From assembly GCF_937616625.2 (NCBI RefSeq), contig NC_065570.1, forward strand, positions 4,164,001 to 4,228,000: a DNA stretch of 64,000 nucleotides, in the 5' to 3' direction. A program made the position numbers and the translations under genes. The DNA is from Mercurialis annua. Its lineage: Eukaryota > Streptophyta > Magnoliopsida > Malpighiales > Euphorbiaceae. This document shows, in pieces, positions 33,800 through 45,987 of the stretch (position 1 is its first letter; the number at the start of each line of letters is the position of its first letter). The notes under the pieces are model-generated. The model worked only from the letters and a program-made list of their open reading frames with translations, was not told where the DNA came from and did not search any database.

Positions 33800-34616
33800 C
33801 ACTACTAGAAAACAGTCGATTAGTGACGGATTTTAGCGACGGATTTCAAATCCATCGCTAAAATCAAATTTAGCGACGGATTTTGAATCCGTCGCTAAAT
33901 CCTAAAAAAAATTGGCGGGACTCATCCCGCCAATTTTAGCGACGGAAAAGTGGCGGGATGATTCCCGCCAATATTTCTTCCCCTTTAGCGACGGATTTTG
34001 GAATCCGTCTCTAAAAGCATTATTTTTATAAAAAAATTATTAATTAATATAATTATTAATTAAAAAAATAAATATTAATTTAAATCATATTAATTAAAAA
34101 ATAACTTATTACAAAATAATTATTTATTAAAAAAATAATTATTTATTATTTGTTTTTATTTAAAATAATAATTAAAAAATAATTTATTAACTATTTATTT
34201 AAAAATAATTACTTTATATTACGGGAGTAAATTGCAGGAGTAACTTTGTTACTTTAAGATATATTTAAATATAATATACATAAATAGATAACAAGAATAT
34301 GAGTTGGTTAAGGTGGAGCTACGCGCGGGGGAACTATAAGGTTAAAGAGGATTGGATGGGAGCAATGTGAAGGATGGGTGACCTACTGGGAAGTTTGAAA
34401 ATTTTCGATAATTGCGGTGGGTGACAGTGTGTAGTGTACTGTATAGCGGATGGGTGGGTTACGGAGTGCAACCGATTAAATAATATTTCATTTTACGATT
34501 TTAATTAAATTTTTTTTGTTTTTTTCAAAAATTAGCGACGAATAATTTGATAAAATTCTGTCGCTAATTTCTTTTATCCTGTCGTTAAAATTTTAAATGG
34601 CTGTTTTTTAATAGTG
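33800..34616. mobile_element. Non-autonomous CACTA element (817 bp)
   Basis: The left end is CACTACTAGAAAACAG; the right end complements to CACTATTAAAAAACAG. TGA target duplications lie at 33797-33799 and 34617-34619. The sub-terminal TTTAGCGACGGATTT motif is repeated in both orientations, and TGGCGGGA/TCCCGCCA inverted units follow. No transposase frame. Confidence 0.9.
34341..34394 (+). pseudogene. 5S rRNA-like segment inside the CACTA element
   Basis: GGATGGGTGACCTACTGGGA followed by AGT matches the 3' third of plant 5S rRNA, including the box C promoter region, with one change. The preceding GTTAA, TTGG, GAG and AGT strings align to the upstream 5S positions with several mismatches. The gene's start and end are missing, so it is a fragment or a domesticated promoter piece. 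Confidence 0.6.
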
Positions 34617-35095
34617 TGAAATAAAAAATATAAAATAAGTTAAAATTGACAAATTTTCAACGTCAGTGTAGGATTGAAAAGGAGATGAAAGATTAGAGTT
34701 TTTTTAAGACATTAAGACTATATACATTGATGTGAATAAGAGAAGAAAGGAGTGTGTGATATAAGAAATATAAATTAATCCTAACCCTTTTAGCTTACTT
34801 CTTATAGAGAGTTAAATAATTTATTTATTTTATAGGAGCATATTTATTATTAGAGATGTTTTTTATTTGATGATTCTCTATCAATTTTATATACTCCTTT
34901 TGATGATTAGTATATGACTCGATTCTTTCGCTTTATACATTTTTATGTCGAATCACGTAAATTATAGTAATAGTTATTTATTTTCCTATATTATTGTTTG
35001 TTGATCATATAATTAAATATCTACCGAATGATTTTAATTTCGATGCACAAAGTAATCCGGTCAGGTCATGAAAAATTGAAAATTAGTAAAAATAA

Positions 35096-35396
35096 GATTA
35101 ATTAATGTCATAAAATTCATCAACTTTGCACGTTTTTTCATTTTAATCACGCAGATTAAATTTTCTCATTTTCATGCACGAACTATCATTTTTTCTCAAA
35201 TTCATGCACGGTACTGAAATGTTACGACTCCATTGGTGTAATTCGCTGAGATGGAGATCATTTTACACCAATGAATGAGCGTCACTTCAGCACTATGCAT
35301 GAATTTGAAAAAAATGATTGTTCGTGCATGAAAATGAAAAAATTTAAACTGCATGATTAAAATGAGAAAAAATATAAAATTTTTTGACATAAACCC
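35096..35396. mobile_element. Palindromic MITE, family 1, copy A
   Basis: Foldback element of about 300 bp with both halves complementary (TTCATGCACGAACTATCA and its reverse). It is flanked by TAAAAATAA/TAAAAATAT, a 9-bp duplication with one mismatch. Copies B and C are at 44432 and 48487. Confidence 0.85.
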
Positions 35397-38300
35397 TAAA
35401 AATATAACGATCGGTACAATGTTACAATTATAATTATGATTTATAAGGATTATCATGGGTAAATTGGTAATCACAAATTAAAACGATGAGAATTGAAGCC
35501 AGAAAAGTAGATTAGCTGAGCTCACAGTATGGCCACCACATCGTCATGTAAAATAGAAGAACAATCCCATCCTAGTGACTATTCCTTCACCTAATGCTCT
35601 CATGGGAGCATGTAGTTATTACCAAATTCCACCATTCAGCACTTGCCACGTATCCATTATAAATACCTTATGTGTCCCAAAATCAACACATTTTTTTAAT
35701 TTCTCAACTCAATTTAATCACTTGTTAAAATTGCAATCCAAGAAAAAGATAGGATCTTCAGAGAAATGGGGTTTTCAGCTTTGTATATATGGAAAAAGTC
35801 TTGTTTGTCATTATTATATTTTAACAGTATACGTGATACTTTATGCAGAAACATTAGCTATAGCTTAATTAGTATGCTAGGGTTAAAAAAATTGAATTTT
35901 AATTTTTTTTGATATATTTAATAATTAAATATTTATTTTTCAATGAGTGTCTATCATAAAATGCATCACTTATTCTAAATTAAAATATATAGTTTGATAA
36001 TCTTTTCAAACTTATAATATATGTTGCTCTCCGAAGCATTGAAATGACATAAAAAATAGATAATTTAAATATTAATTTAAAAATTTAAAGTTCAGATGCT
36101 AGTAATATATTTTTTCCTGTACAATGTATAAATAGAGAAATGGTGGATGAATAAAAATGGGATAGTCAAATCGAAATGGTGATAAATAACACTGTTACCG
36201 TCAATTTACACGTAAAAAATCTGAACCACTCAACGAATTAATGTAGTCAAGAGTTGACCCGTTATCTCCGTCAACACCTACTCTCGATCTGCTGCTTCAA
36301 TCCTCAACGCCATGTTTAGGGTTCATATATCTTCTGATTCGTCCAACGTTTGTTCATCCACAAATTTATGAGTTTAACTAAATTCTGTGTGTCCACTTGT
36401 GTTTTGGTCCATCTATCTATTTTCAGCCTCTTCTTCTGTACATATGAACATCAATTTTTCGTCCCAATACATTCAATGGAATTTATTGCATGTAATTCAC
36501 TTTTTTTCATTGGGGTCAAAACTATCAATTTGTTTAAAAATAATATCGGACATTAATTTATTTTTATAAGGCTATCCGACTATCAATTTATTTATTATAT
36601 TAAAATACCGAGTGTTAATTTAATTGTAAAAGGTTACCAAAATCTTTATTGCCTTTTAATTTAGTGATTGAATTTTAATTTGTTTTATTTTTAATTAGCG
36701 CAAAATGGCCTTTCCCACCTACAATTTTAATGATATTGCCATACACAACATAATCTTCAAATTTTATATCAGTTTGATCCATCACCTTTTAAAATTGTTG
36801 CCAAATATACTCACAATTCATCTGTAGTTGACATGGTACGAGATTGTATATGCCATGTAGTACATGTAGAAAAATAATATTGTACATGTCACTCCAGCTC
36901 AAAACAAATTATAGATATATTTAACAAATATCAAAAAGATAATAGATCAAACTGGCAAGAAATAAAAATTATGTGTTTGTCAAAAACACTAAAATAATAG
37001 ATTGATTAGTTTATTTTACCTTTTAATTATTAAAGTTTAATTTCATTTTAGCAGAGCTTTCCGGCTAAAATTATAACGTGGCAGCCAAATTTTTCCGTGT
37101 TCAAACAATTTTTGCTTATAATCTCTTAAAATGTGCCACTTGTGTATAGTTTCAACTCAGCGGAATTTTTTTTGGTCAAATTATGGCAAATGTCAAATTC
37201 TTAAGTAAAATAAAAGTAAAATATTGACTGCTATACATATATAGGCATATTTTGTCAAAAAAATTCCCATGAATATTAAATTAAATTTTAATAATGAAAT
37301 TAACAAAAAAAATTAAAGTTTATAATCAAATTAAAATTTGATCATCAAATTAAAAAAAATGATAGTCTAGGGTTATGATTATAAATTTAGAGCATTTAGC
37401 AAAAACTGTAGCTTTTTTGTGAGATACCATACGTTAAGATGTGTTATATACAAATATGACAATTCGTGAAGAAATATACATAAAAGGTGGCAGCATTGAC
37501 CTATTTTCAGGTGAATCAAATAAATAGCCTAAGACCTCCACACTTTTCCTTCAATAATAAGTTAAACCTAAAAGCTGGCAGAAACTATGAGAATGATATC
37601 ACTTCACTTGGACTTAGCTGCAACCACTTTAAACCTAACTCTCACTTTATTATTTTTTGACAACATTTTAGATTAAATTTACGGTTAAATAACTATAATT
37701 ATTTTTTGACAACATTTTAGTTCAAACTTAATTTTTACGGGACGGAGGAAGTAGTAATTAACCCTTAATTTTATAGACCGTAAATAGAAAGATAATATTA
37801 TAGACAAGACAAGCATATTCCATATATATATTAATCGATTCGAGAAATTAATAAGATACATTGGTCCACAAGTTCTAGTTTTATCAAAGATCTTGATAAA
37901 ACAATCATAATTAAGTAGCTAAAACCCTAATTCAAACTCTAAAAGAAAGAAAAATATGAAACAAAGAAAATCATATAGCCCAACTCCTAATTATGCTTTT
38001 CAACTTCAAATCTGCAGTTCAAGAAACAAAAGTCAGTAATAATCATCCACAGGTAAACAAAAGCTTCAATGTTCACACACATAAAATTAAAAAAATTACT
38101 CCATTACTATCCATTTTAAAACCCCAATGCAATTAAATTTCTTTGTCAACTAACATAACAAGTTCCAGTGCAACCTAAATTCAACTCATACAATATGTAA
38201 TTATAATATATTATAGTAGTCTTTTTATTTCAAATTGATAGATTTATTCGGATTAAACATGTTAGAAAGATCATATTTAAATAGGTGCTTCAAAATAACT

Positions 38301-38436
38301 CTTGAAATAAATTTAATAAAATTATTAATTGGATTTATAATCACCGTCGTGATTTAAATATCAACAATTTAATTTAATTGACTATTACTAATTCAACTGT
38401 AAATATTTCAAATATTTTTTTATTTTTTTAAAATTA
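35397..38436. other. Gene-poor AT-rich spacer, 3' flank of WOX9
   Basis: No supported gene. A TATAAATA string at about 35658 followed by a short broken frame at 35766 may be the remains of a promoter and signal-peptide exon, but nothing recognisable follows. ATTATTTTTTGACAACATTT is directly repeated near 37650 and 37700. Confidence 0.4.
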
Positions 38437-40513
38437 TCAAGTTGGAAAAAAAGTTGAAATTTGAAGAGAAAAGGGTTGACTTTTTACATGGTCACTGATG
38501 GAAAAAGGTACCAAATAGTAGGAAGCTCCATGCTGGAGGGAGTGAAGAGTGACACCCCATTCATTGGTGATCACAGGATGACCAGATGACTGAATCAAAA
38601 TAAAATCATCACCAAAAGCTTCCCTCACATTGAACGGTCCCCCACCTACTTCACATGCCACATCATTGATAAACACCGTTGATCTCGCTGCTCCACCGGC
38701 TGACTCCCCTATACCTACACCCACACGATCAGTCTTATTTCACTTTCTGTCACTAAGGTAAGGTAAGCCATGTCAAATTGGTCAATTTCAATTTAATAAA
38801 ACAAGATTTATAGCCATGCACACGTTCGTCCACAGAGTCAGATGGTTGACCTAGAAGAAAAATCCAACCTCATCTTTGGGGATATAATAAATTAGTAATA
38901 AATTTATAAATTTGAATTAGATATAGATATAAACAGTATTGTCCCGACTAATTCGAAACAAATTGGATAAAACTCGTAAAAGAGAAAGAATTCTGAATAT
39001 TTTTTAAGCCACTTAGGTAACACAAAAACAGATAAACACTTGGAAACGGAAACGATGAAAACTACATTAATTTAAAAAAATTGACACGCTAGATTTATGA
39101 AACGTATGAAACGGAACATATTGATTGAATAAAGTGTTTGTGCCACCCTATTTCATATTTATAATTCGAAACCAAGACATTTGATAAAGGAGAAGGAGTA
39201 CTCCTTGTCATTCAATGGCAATAAATTTATTATGATATAGTTGTAGTATGTAATTTACTATCATTGAAGTGCAATCAAATCTATATAATTAATACTGAAT
39301 GTGAATCAACTCAATTATGTACTTCGTAAGTTTAGCATAAAAGTGGACAAACATATATTCTCAAACCTAGTTTACCCTACTTTTGAATCTTTCACTTGTA
39401 CGGTAGAAATTTCCAAAAGTTGGAGCGTGTAGATCACGCGCCACATATTAGGGCACATTTTCTATAAAATATTCAACAAAAAAGAGAGTGAAAAACAAAT
39501 TTTTACCTTGATGAACTTGGTTGATAGATGCAACAGTAACACTATTAGCATCAGTAGCAAGGCCAATGCTGTGAGTGATCGGAGCAGTTGAGACGGTGTA
39601 ATTCAGATGAGACTGCAATTTCATGTTCTTATTGTCATCATGATGATGGTGATGATCAAGATCTTTTTTGGAATTTTCAGAACTCATGATCTCACTCAGT
39701 AAAAGACTGGTGCAAGGACCAATTATGTTATTTTCTTGAACCTGTACTACATTTGACAGATCAGAAAAACAAAACCCTTGTGTGTAAGAGCCAGTTTGAG
39801 CAGACTGTTGAACCGGAAAGAAGAACGGTTCGGGTATAAACTCGTTGTGCTGTTGAAAATAGGTTTGTTTCACAGAACCGGTCGGAGAGTTAGCCATGTC
39901 TGCAACATTTTGTGAGGTTAAAGAAAGAGTTCTTTTTGAGCATTTTGGCGATGATTTGTCCGATGAAGATGACGATGACGGTGAAGGAGCTGTTAAGGTG
40001 GTGATCGGAGGGGTTGTTTGGTAATTTTGAGGTTGTTGTTTTGATGAGTTTTGAAGGAGTCTGAGTTTATGTTTACTTCTTGATTTTCTGTTTTGAAACC
40101 AGTAAAAAACATTAGCATCACCAACTTGGCCATATTCTTGTAATTGCCCTCTGATTTTTCTGATCTCATCTCGCGGCGGATTCACCATGCCGGAGTTAAA
40201 AATCGCTTCCAATATCCGAATTTGCTCCGGTTTCGGGTTCCATCTCGGCTTCGGCTCTGGACTTCTCTCTTCACATCCAGTACCTAAAATTAAGCAAATC
40301 ACCAAAAACTCACTCGTCAACTTTCAAAACTTACAAATTAATCCATTTTAAAACCATACTAAAGAATTGAGATTTACCTGGTGCATAAGGAGTTCTATGA
40401 CAACCGGGTGATACGAGGGACGATGGGTTAATGTCATGCTGCCATTGGTGGTGGTGAGTAGTACAAGGCTTGGATTTGAACATGCTAGGCCAGTGTCTGT
40501 TCGATGAAGCCAT
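38437..40513 (-). CDS. WOX9: WUSCHEL-related homeobox 9 (WOX9/STIMPY-type)
   Basis: Three exons, 40513-40378, 40283-39507 and 38714-38437, give 396 residues. The N-terminus [17 protein letters not shown] and the homeodomain (about 58-121, with the WOX-type [14 protein letters not shown] recognition helix) match the WOX8/9 intermediate clade. The middle is Ser/Pro-rich with a short HHHHH run. The C-terminus [40 protein letters not shown] is the conserved WOX9 tail. It is a nuclear transcription factor; known orthologues maintain shoot meristem and embryo growth and shape inflorescences (family knowledge). Both introns are phase 1, GT-AG. A 5' UTR intron is possible: donor GTAAGT at 40785 and acceptor near 40525, read on the minus strand. 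No canonical WUS-box is expected in this clade and none is seen. Confidence 0.95.
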
Positions 40514-41378
40514 GAAAAACTAAAAGTAAAGCTAAAAGAGAAGCAAAATAAGGAATATTATAAGCCCTTAAATTTGTGCCCTAGTTTATGATGACACTGA
40601 TTCTAAATTATCCCTTCTTATATAGATAGCCTCTTCACCTACCCTCCGTTCATATTTTAAATAAAATAATACAAGATAATCCGAAACAAGAATCTCCTGT
40701 GACAAGACAAATTAAACAAGAAAGGAAATTAATCAAAATGAATAAGAAAAAGGGAAGAAATGAAAAATAAAATATAGGGACTTACTGGATCAGATGAAGC
40801 CCATGCCTAGTTAGCATAAAAACTGAAATGCTTGTGATCTACTCAAAGTAGAGCCAATTTCCCCGGACGAGAGGCAGAGGTGGTGACACAGAACTGAATT
40901 AAGCTCTTAAATGTTAAAGTGAAGTGAAGTAAGAAAGAGACAGAACTTTGTTTTTTTTTTTTCTAACTTTAGAGAAATGGGTTCTTCTGAAGAGTTTGTC
41001 TCTTTAGTTTTTTTAATTTGTTTTAAGAGTTCAATGGAAAATGATTCTTCTGCTTTGCTTCAATTTGGGTTTTTGCTCGCAGGGGTATTTAATGGGGGAT
41101 AGGAGGGGGTGATCAAAGAGTAATGGGATAAATGTCTGAATGCTACTAAATATTTTGCCATTGTTATAATATGGTACCTTATTTTTTTATTGGTAAATAA
41201 TTTTATATTTACAAATCTTTAACCGAAATGATAAATATATTTTTAAAAATATTTATGGCAATATGATTCGTCAATTGTACAATTTGTGATAATTAAATTT
41301 AATTTTCAATTTTCAATCTTTTTTGAGATTTATTTTTATAGTTGGTGATTTAGTGTTAGTTTTATGAATTATTATTTC
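40514..41378 (-). promoter_or_regulatory. WOX9 upstream region
   Basis: Holds the probable 5' UTR intron and a pyrimidine/purine-rich leader (about 40900-41100). No specific operator recognised. Confidence 0.4.
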
Positions 41379-41607
41379 GAGAAATTCTTAGCTAGACCGA
41401 GTATATATACCACGTCATCCGTAGACTAAGCCACTCATAATACAACACCTCATTAAAATAATGGCAATATCGTAATATCACCATAAAGATTTGAATGCAT
41501 TTATTGCACAATTATTCCGATATTGCCATTATTTTAATGAGATGTTGTATTATGAGTGGCTTAGTCTATGGATTACGTGGTAGAATCGGTCTATTTAAGA
41601 ATTTTTC
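41379..41607. mobile_element. Foldback MITE, 9-bp TSD
   Basis: Arms of about 90 bp are complementary, including CTAAGCCACTCATAATACAA and its reverse. TATTATTTC is exactly duplicated at 41370-41378 and 41608-41616. The size of the duplication suggests Mutator-type mobilisation. Confidence 0.88.
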
Positions 41608-43878
41608 TATTATTTCATACATTGATCTTTTATTTTAGTTTAAGAAGGGTTGAGTGATTTTAAAATGAAAATTATTTGCATGAGAGTAGATTCAGATTGA
41701 GAGTTAAATATATCTATTATAGATTATAAAATTGACATGTCAGATCGTCTTAAATACATTTTGAAAATACATTTATCATTTTAATTAAAAATATAGACTA
41801 TATAAAATTATATAGCCCTTTTTAATTTATATTATTATGATACTTTCTTTTACTCCAATGGTCGGTATTTCATAAAACTCAAATAAATTATTTCTGAAAT
41901 GACAATGGTAGTGAGAATATTCTCCCTATATATGTCCATCTAAGATTTTTAAAAGTTTAGATGGTACCAAATCTTTTCCTTCTATATCAATTTGGTATAT
42001 GAGATAAAGATTTGGTAGTAGTGACGAACTTAACCTGATAAGTGGGTTGGATAATTGTAATGGAATGAGGTTGTTGCAGGAATAAATAAGGGTATTGTAG
42101 AAATGTGTTTGAAAGTCAAGAATAGAAGGGGCATATAGGGTTTGATTGGAAAGCGGTGGTGCTACAGTAATTGCTTCTTTCGTTTGAGCTATTTTGGCCT
42201 TTTGGATTGACTCGAGGGCATTTAATTATTCTTATTTATTTCTATTATTTTATCCTAATTAATTACTTTGTCAATGATATTAATCTCTTTCAATAAAGAT
42301 TCTTCCAATTTTTCAAATTAAAGATGAGTTTATTCTTCATTTTCTCTAAATTGCTTCAATGACCAAAGATCAATAGACAAAATTAAAACGATATGAAGTT
42401 ATTTTAAGAATTACTACAATTTTTTATTTTGAAATTCTAATGCCAGATAAGTTATAAAAATGTTTATTTATTCCAAATTCATTACTCTTTCATCGTTGAA
42501 TTAATAACACGCATTTTTGACCGATAAAATAACAATATGACATGTGTTTAAGGATTAGGATTCTCTCATGTTCATTTGAACATGATGTGTCATGTTCACT
42601 AATATACCATTCAGTACAAAATGGATGGTATAAATTAATTTAATTAAATTTGGACTTTTTTGAAGAACATCATCTATTTTATAATGAATGGTGTAGATTT
42701 AATAAACATGGCCCATACATCCGTTGTTTAATCTTACTCTTGAGTATAATAAATTTGAAATAGAATCTTTTCCGCAACACTAATTACTATACAATGTTTT
42801 GAGTCAATAGTATTTTTATCTTAAATATGTAATTAATGATAAAGGATAAAATGAATGGTATGAATCATTATTAGGTAGATTAAGTTTTTATGAATCTAGA
42901 CTCTTTCTTGTAAATGAATGGTTTAGATTTAATGAATCTAAATTAAATTAGATTAATTTTTTTAATGAATGATTTATTTAAATTCAGTGAAATAATGTTT
43001 CATTTAGTAAATTCAATCGGCGACTCTTAATTTTTTTAGAACGTATGGATATGTGAAAAAGTATAAAATGCAATGGAAACGTCCTAATTGAAGATGTCAA
43101 AAATCAGCCGAGAAGGAATAATAGGTTTGTCACACATGTGACATGACATCAATTATATGTAATCTAATATTATATGACCATATATAAAAATAAATTTATT
43201 ATAAAAAGGTAAAAGAATTTAAATTTTATATGGTATCATAATAAAAGATATCTTATATGTCCATAATTTTAATAGTATATCTTAGAAAATGAAAATTTAA
43301 TAGTCATAATGTATTAATAAATTATAACTCAAATTGTATAAGTACTAGGCAGTAATTTTCTGAATCGTGGATTCGATTTTTCTCACAAATACCCCTCTCT
43401 AATTATAAAAAAAAAAGTCATAATGTGTCTTTGATAGATTCGTATTAGTCTATTTTAATTGAATTAATATATTTTAATTGTTTAGACTTGTCAAATTATT
43501 GAGTTAATCAAACTATTTTAACATTTTTAAAATATATATTATTAAAATTAATATTGTGAACATCCGATCAGAATTGAGTAGCATATGAAGAAGCAAGAAA
43601 ATAATTCAAGTATAAAATGGAGTTAATTAAAAAATTGCATGGAAAAGAAAATGGGATGTTGGATAAAGTGGGAGGGAAAGAGTAAGATTTTGCATAAGAG
43701 AGATGAGATGGCAAAAATGTAAGTTGGCTATGACTTTGCTTGTCGGAATGGGACCGACACTGTTTAATTGATCTCTGCCTGGGAAGATGAGTAGTGAAGA
43801 AGTGCAACTTCTGTGCCTTACCTGTTTCTTTTCTGTTTCCTCCTTTACATTTTAATTGGCAAAATAATTACTATTATA
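41608..43878. other. AT-rich spacer with MITE relic
   Basis: About 42551-42720 resembles a degraded relative of the element at 61236 (GGATT.GGATTCTCTCA.GTTCA, then ATGAATGGTGTAGAT). No gene seen. Confidence 0.45.
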
Positions 43879-43880
43879 TA

Positions 43881-44132
43881 CTCCCTCTATCCCATTCTAA
43901 TTGAGAAAATTTTCATTGCACATTATTTAAGAAATTTTAGTAACTTTACTTTTATATCCTCATATTACATTAAATGCTTAACCACTTTTTAAAAAAATGC
44001 TTTTGAAATGCATTAATTGATGAGGTTAAAATAAGAAAAATAGTGTGAAAAATATTTTATAAATAGAAGTTTTCAATTAGAATGGGACACCCAAAATAGA
44101 AAATTTGGTCAATTAGAATGGGACAAAGAAAG
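43881..44132. mobile_element. Stowaway-like MITE 1
   Basis: The termini CTCCCTCTATCCCATTCTAA and its near complement are flanked by TA on both sides, as in Tc1/mariner-derived Stowaway elements. Confidence 0.8.
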
Positions 44133-44151
44133 TACAAATTTTAAAAAAATA

Positions 44152-44414
44152 CTCCCTTCAATAGACTTGTCCATTTTGTCTTTATCACACAGTTTAAGAA
44201 AAGCAATGATTACTTATAAATTTTATAAAATTTTCCTTATTTTTCCTGTCATATCTCTATTTAATATAGGGTTCACTTGCAATTTATTTTTAATTTACTC
44301 ATTAATGGATTTTAAATAAGGTTAATAAAGTAAAATTGAGTGTAAAAGTTAGTTACTTTTTGAAAGTGGACAAAAGTTTTGGGACAAAAATATTTTTCAA
44401 AGTGACGGAGGGAG
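44152..44414. mobile_element. Stowaway-like MITE 2
   Basis: CTCCCTTCAATAGACTTGTC at the left; GACGGAGGGAG at the right; TA on both sides. It lies 20 bp from the first. Confidence 0.75.
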
Positions 44415-44431
44415 TATCACATTTTAAAATA

Positions 44432-44733
44432 GAGCTAATGTCATAAAAATTCACCAACTTTACGCGTTTTCTCATTTTAATCATGCAGTTTAAATTTTTT
44501 CATTTTCATGCACGAACTATCACTTTTTCTCAAATTTATGCACGGTGCTGAGGTGTCACAGCTCCATTAGTGTAATTCGCTGAGGTGGAGGTCATTTCAC
44601 ACCAATTAATGAGTGTCACCTCAGCACCGTGCATGAATTTGAAAAAAGTGATAGTTCGTGCATGAAAATGAAAAAAATTAAACTGCGTAATTAAAATGAA
44701 AAAACGTGTAAAATTCGTTTTTGACATTAACCC
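44432..44733. mobile_element. Palindromic MITE, family 1, copy B
   Basis: Same family as 35096. Flanks TTTAAAATA and TTCAAAATA give a 9-bp duplication with one mismatch. Confidence 0.88.
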
Positions 44734-44961
44734 TTCAAAATAACATCATAAACTTGTAAGATTGTCTGATCCTTTTAACTCTCTCAGTTCCGTTAAAAAA
44801 AGGGATAAATATGCCCCTCTAGTATATGTTGGAATACAATTAAGCTTCTAATGAATTTTCAGTCCCAATCAACTCCTTAACCTTTTAAAGTTGGAGCTAT
44901 TAAACCCTCTATTCTAACGTTGTTAAAAAACTGAACACCTCTGTTAGTTATCAACATTTTA

Positions 44962-45273
44962 GACTTAAATGGCAATATGTCCCCTCAACTTCTGAACAAT
45001 GGGCAAGCAGCACATAAATTAACTTTATGGACAAATAAGTACACGAATTTGATGATTATGGGCAGTTTGCCCCATTTTGACAATTTGTCCTCTCAATTTG
45101 TAAGTTAATTATCCACTCAACTGGCAATTTGTCCCCTCAATGTAATTTAATTTTTCAAAATGTGCTAATTACCCATAATCACCAAATTCGTGTACTAATT
45201 TGCCAATAAAGTCAATTTATGTGTTAATTGCCAATTACTTACAAGTTGAAAGGGCAAATTACTACTTAAGGCG
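44962..45273. mobile_element. Foldback MITE with perfect 9-bp TSD
   Basis: Complementary halves (CACGAATTTGATGATTATGG against CCATAATCACCAAATTCGTG). AACATTTTA is duplicated at 44953-44961 and 45274-45282. Confidence 0.85.
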
Positions 45274-45987
45274 AACATTTTATATTATCATATCTACTTT
45301 TATTAATTAGTGTAATCCTATCTGATAGTTGAAATAAATGTATTATAAATTAAATTGCATTTAATTCATATTAAAATAACTAAAGGAATAAGAATGTAAG
45401 TTCAATATAAATTAACACAAAAAACATGATATAGCCTTCCATATAAAAATAAAATATGTCCCTTGTTAAACGAGACGGATGGAGTATTTAGTTTAATTGT
45501 AGTAATTTTTTCATTTTTTTTAAAGAAGATTAAATTATTGAATTCTTGCCGCAAGAATAGTTCGAACTCAAGATCCGCTGATTATTTAAATAAATTTAAA
45601 TTAAAAATAAATTTAATTGTATTCAATTAGTTAAATAGATTTAATTGTACTTAATATTTAAATAAAGTTAAACTAAAAATAAATTGCATCTATTAATCAA
45701 AAAAAAAATTGCATCTAAATTGATGAGATGAGTAAGTTGGCACAATTTTTTTTTCTTACCCCTACTACTTCATTCTTACTTACAATAACCATTATTTATA
45801 GGTACTTTCCTTTCAAAAACTAAGGTTGCAAAAATAATAACTTATGGTTGAAAATACATCAAATTATTTCCTAAGATCCATTATATTTGTCATATTTAAC
45901 TCATTTCATATAAATTAAAAATAATAATAAATATATTTTAATTTATAAATATTTTATTAAGTTATTCATATTAATTATTTCCACTTT
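45274..45987. other. AT-rich spacer before the LINE
   Basis: No gene. Fragments resembling MITE ends (GAGACGGATGGAGTA near 45473) are present. Confidence 0.4.

Noticed and set aside
35575..35868. 97-codon open frame after a TATAAATA string
   Set aside because: No recognisable protein; composition like random AT-rich DNA; at most a gene relic.
38437..38724. Separate small gene on the minus strand
   Set aside because: It is the third exon of WOX9, joined in phase to the homeodomain exon.
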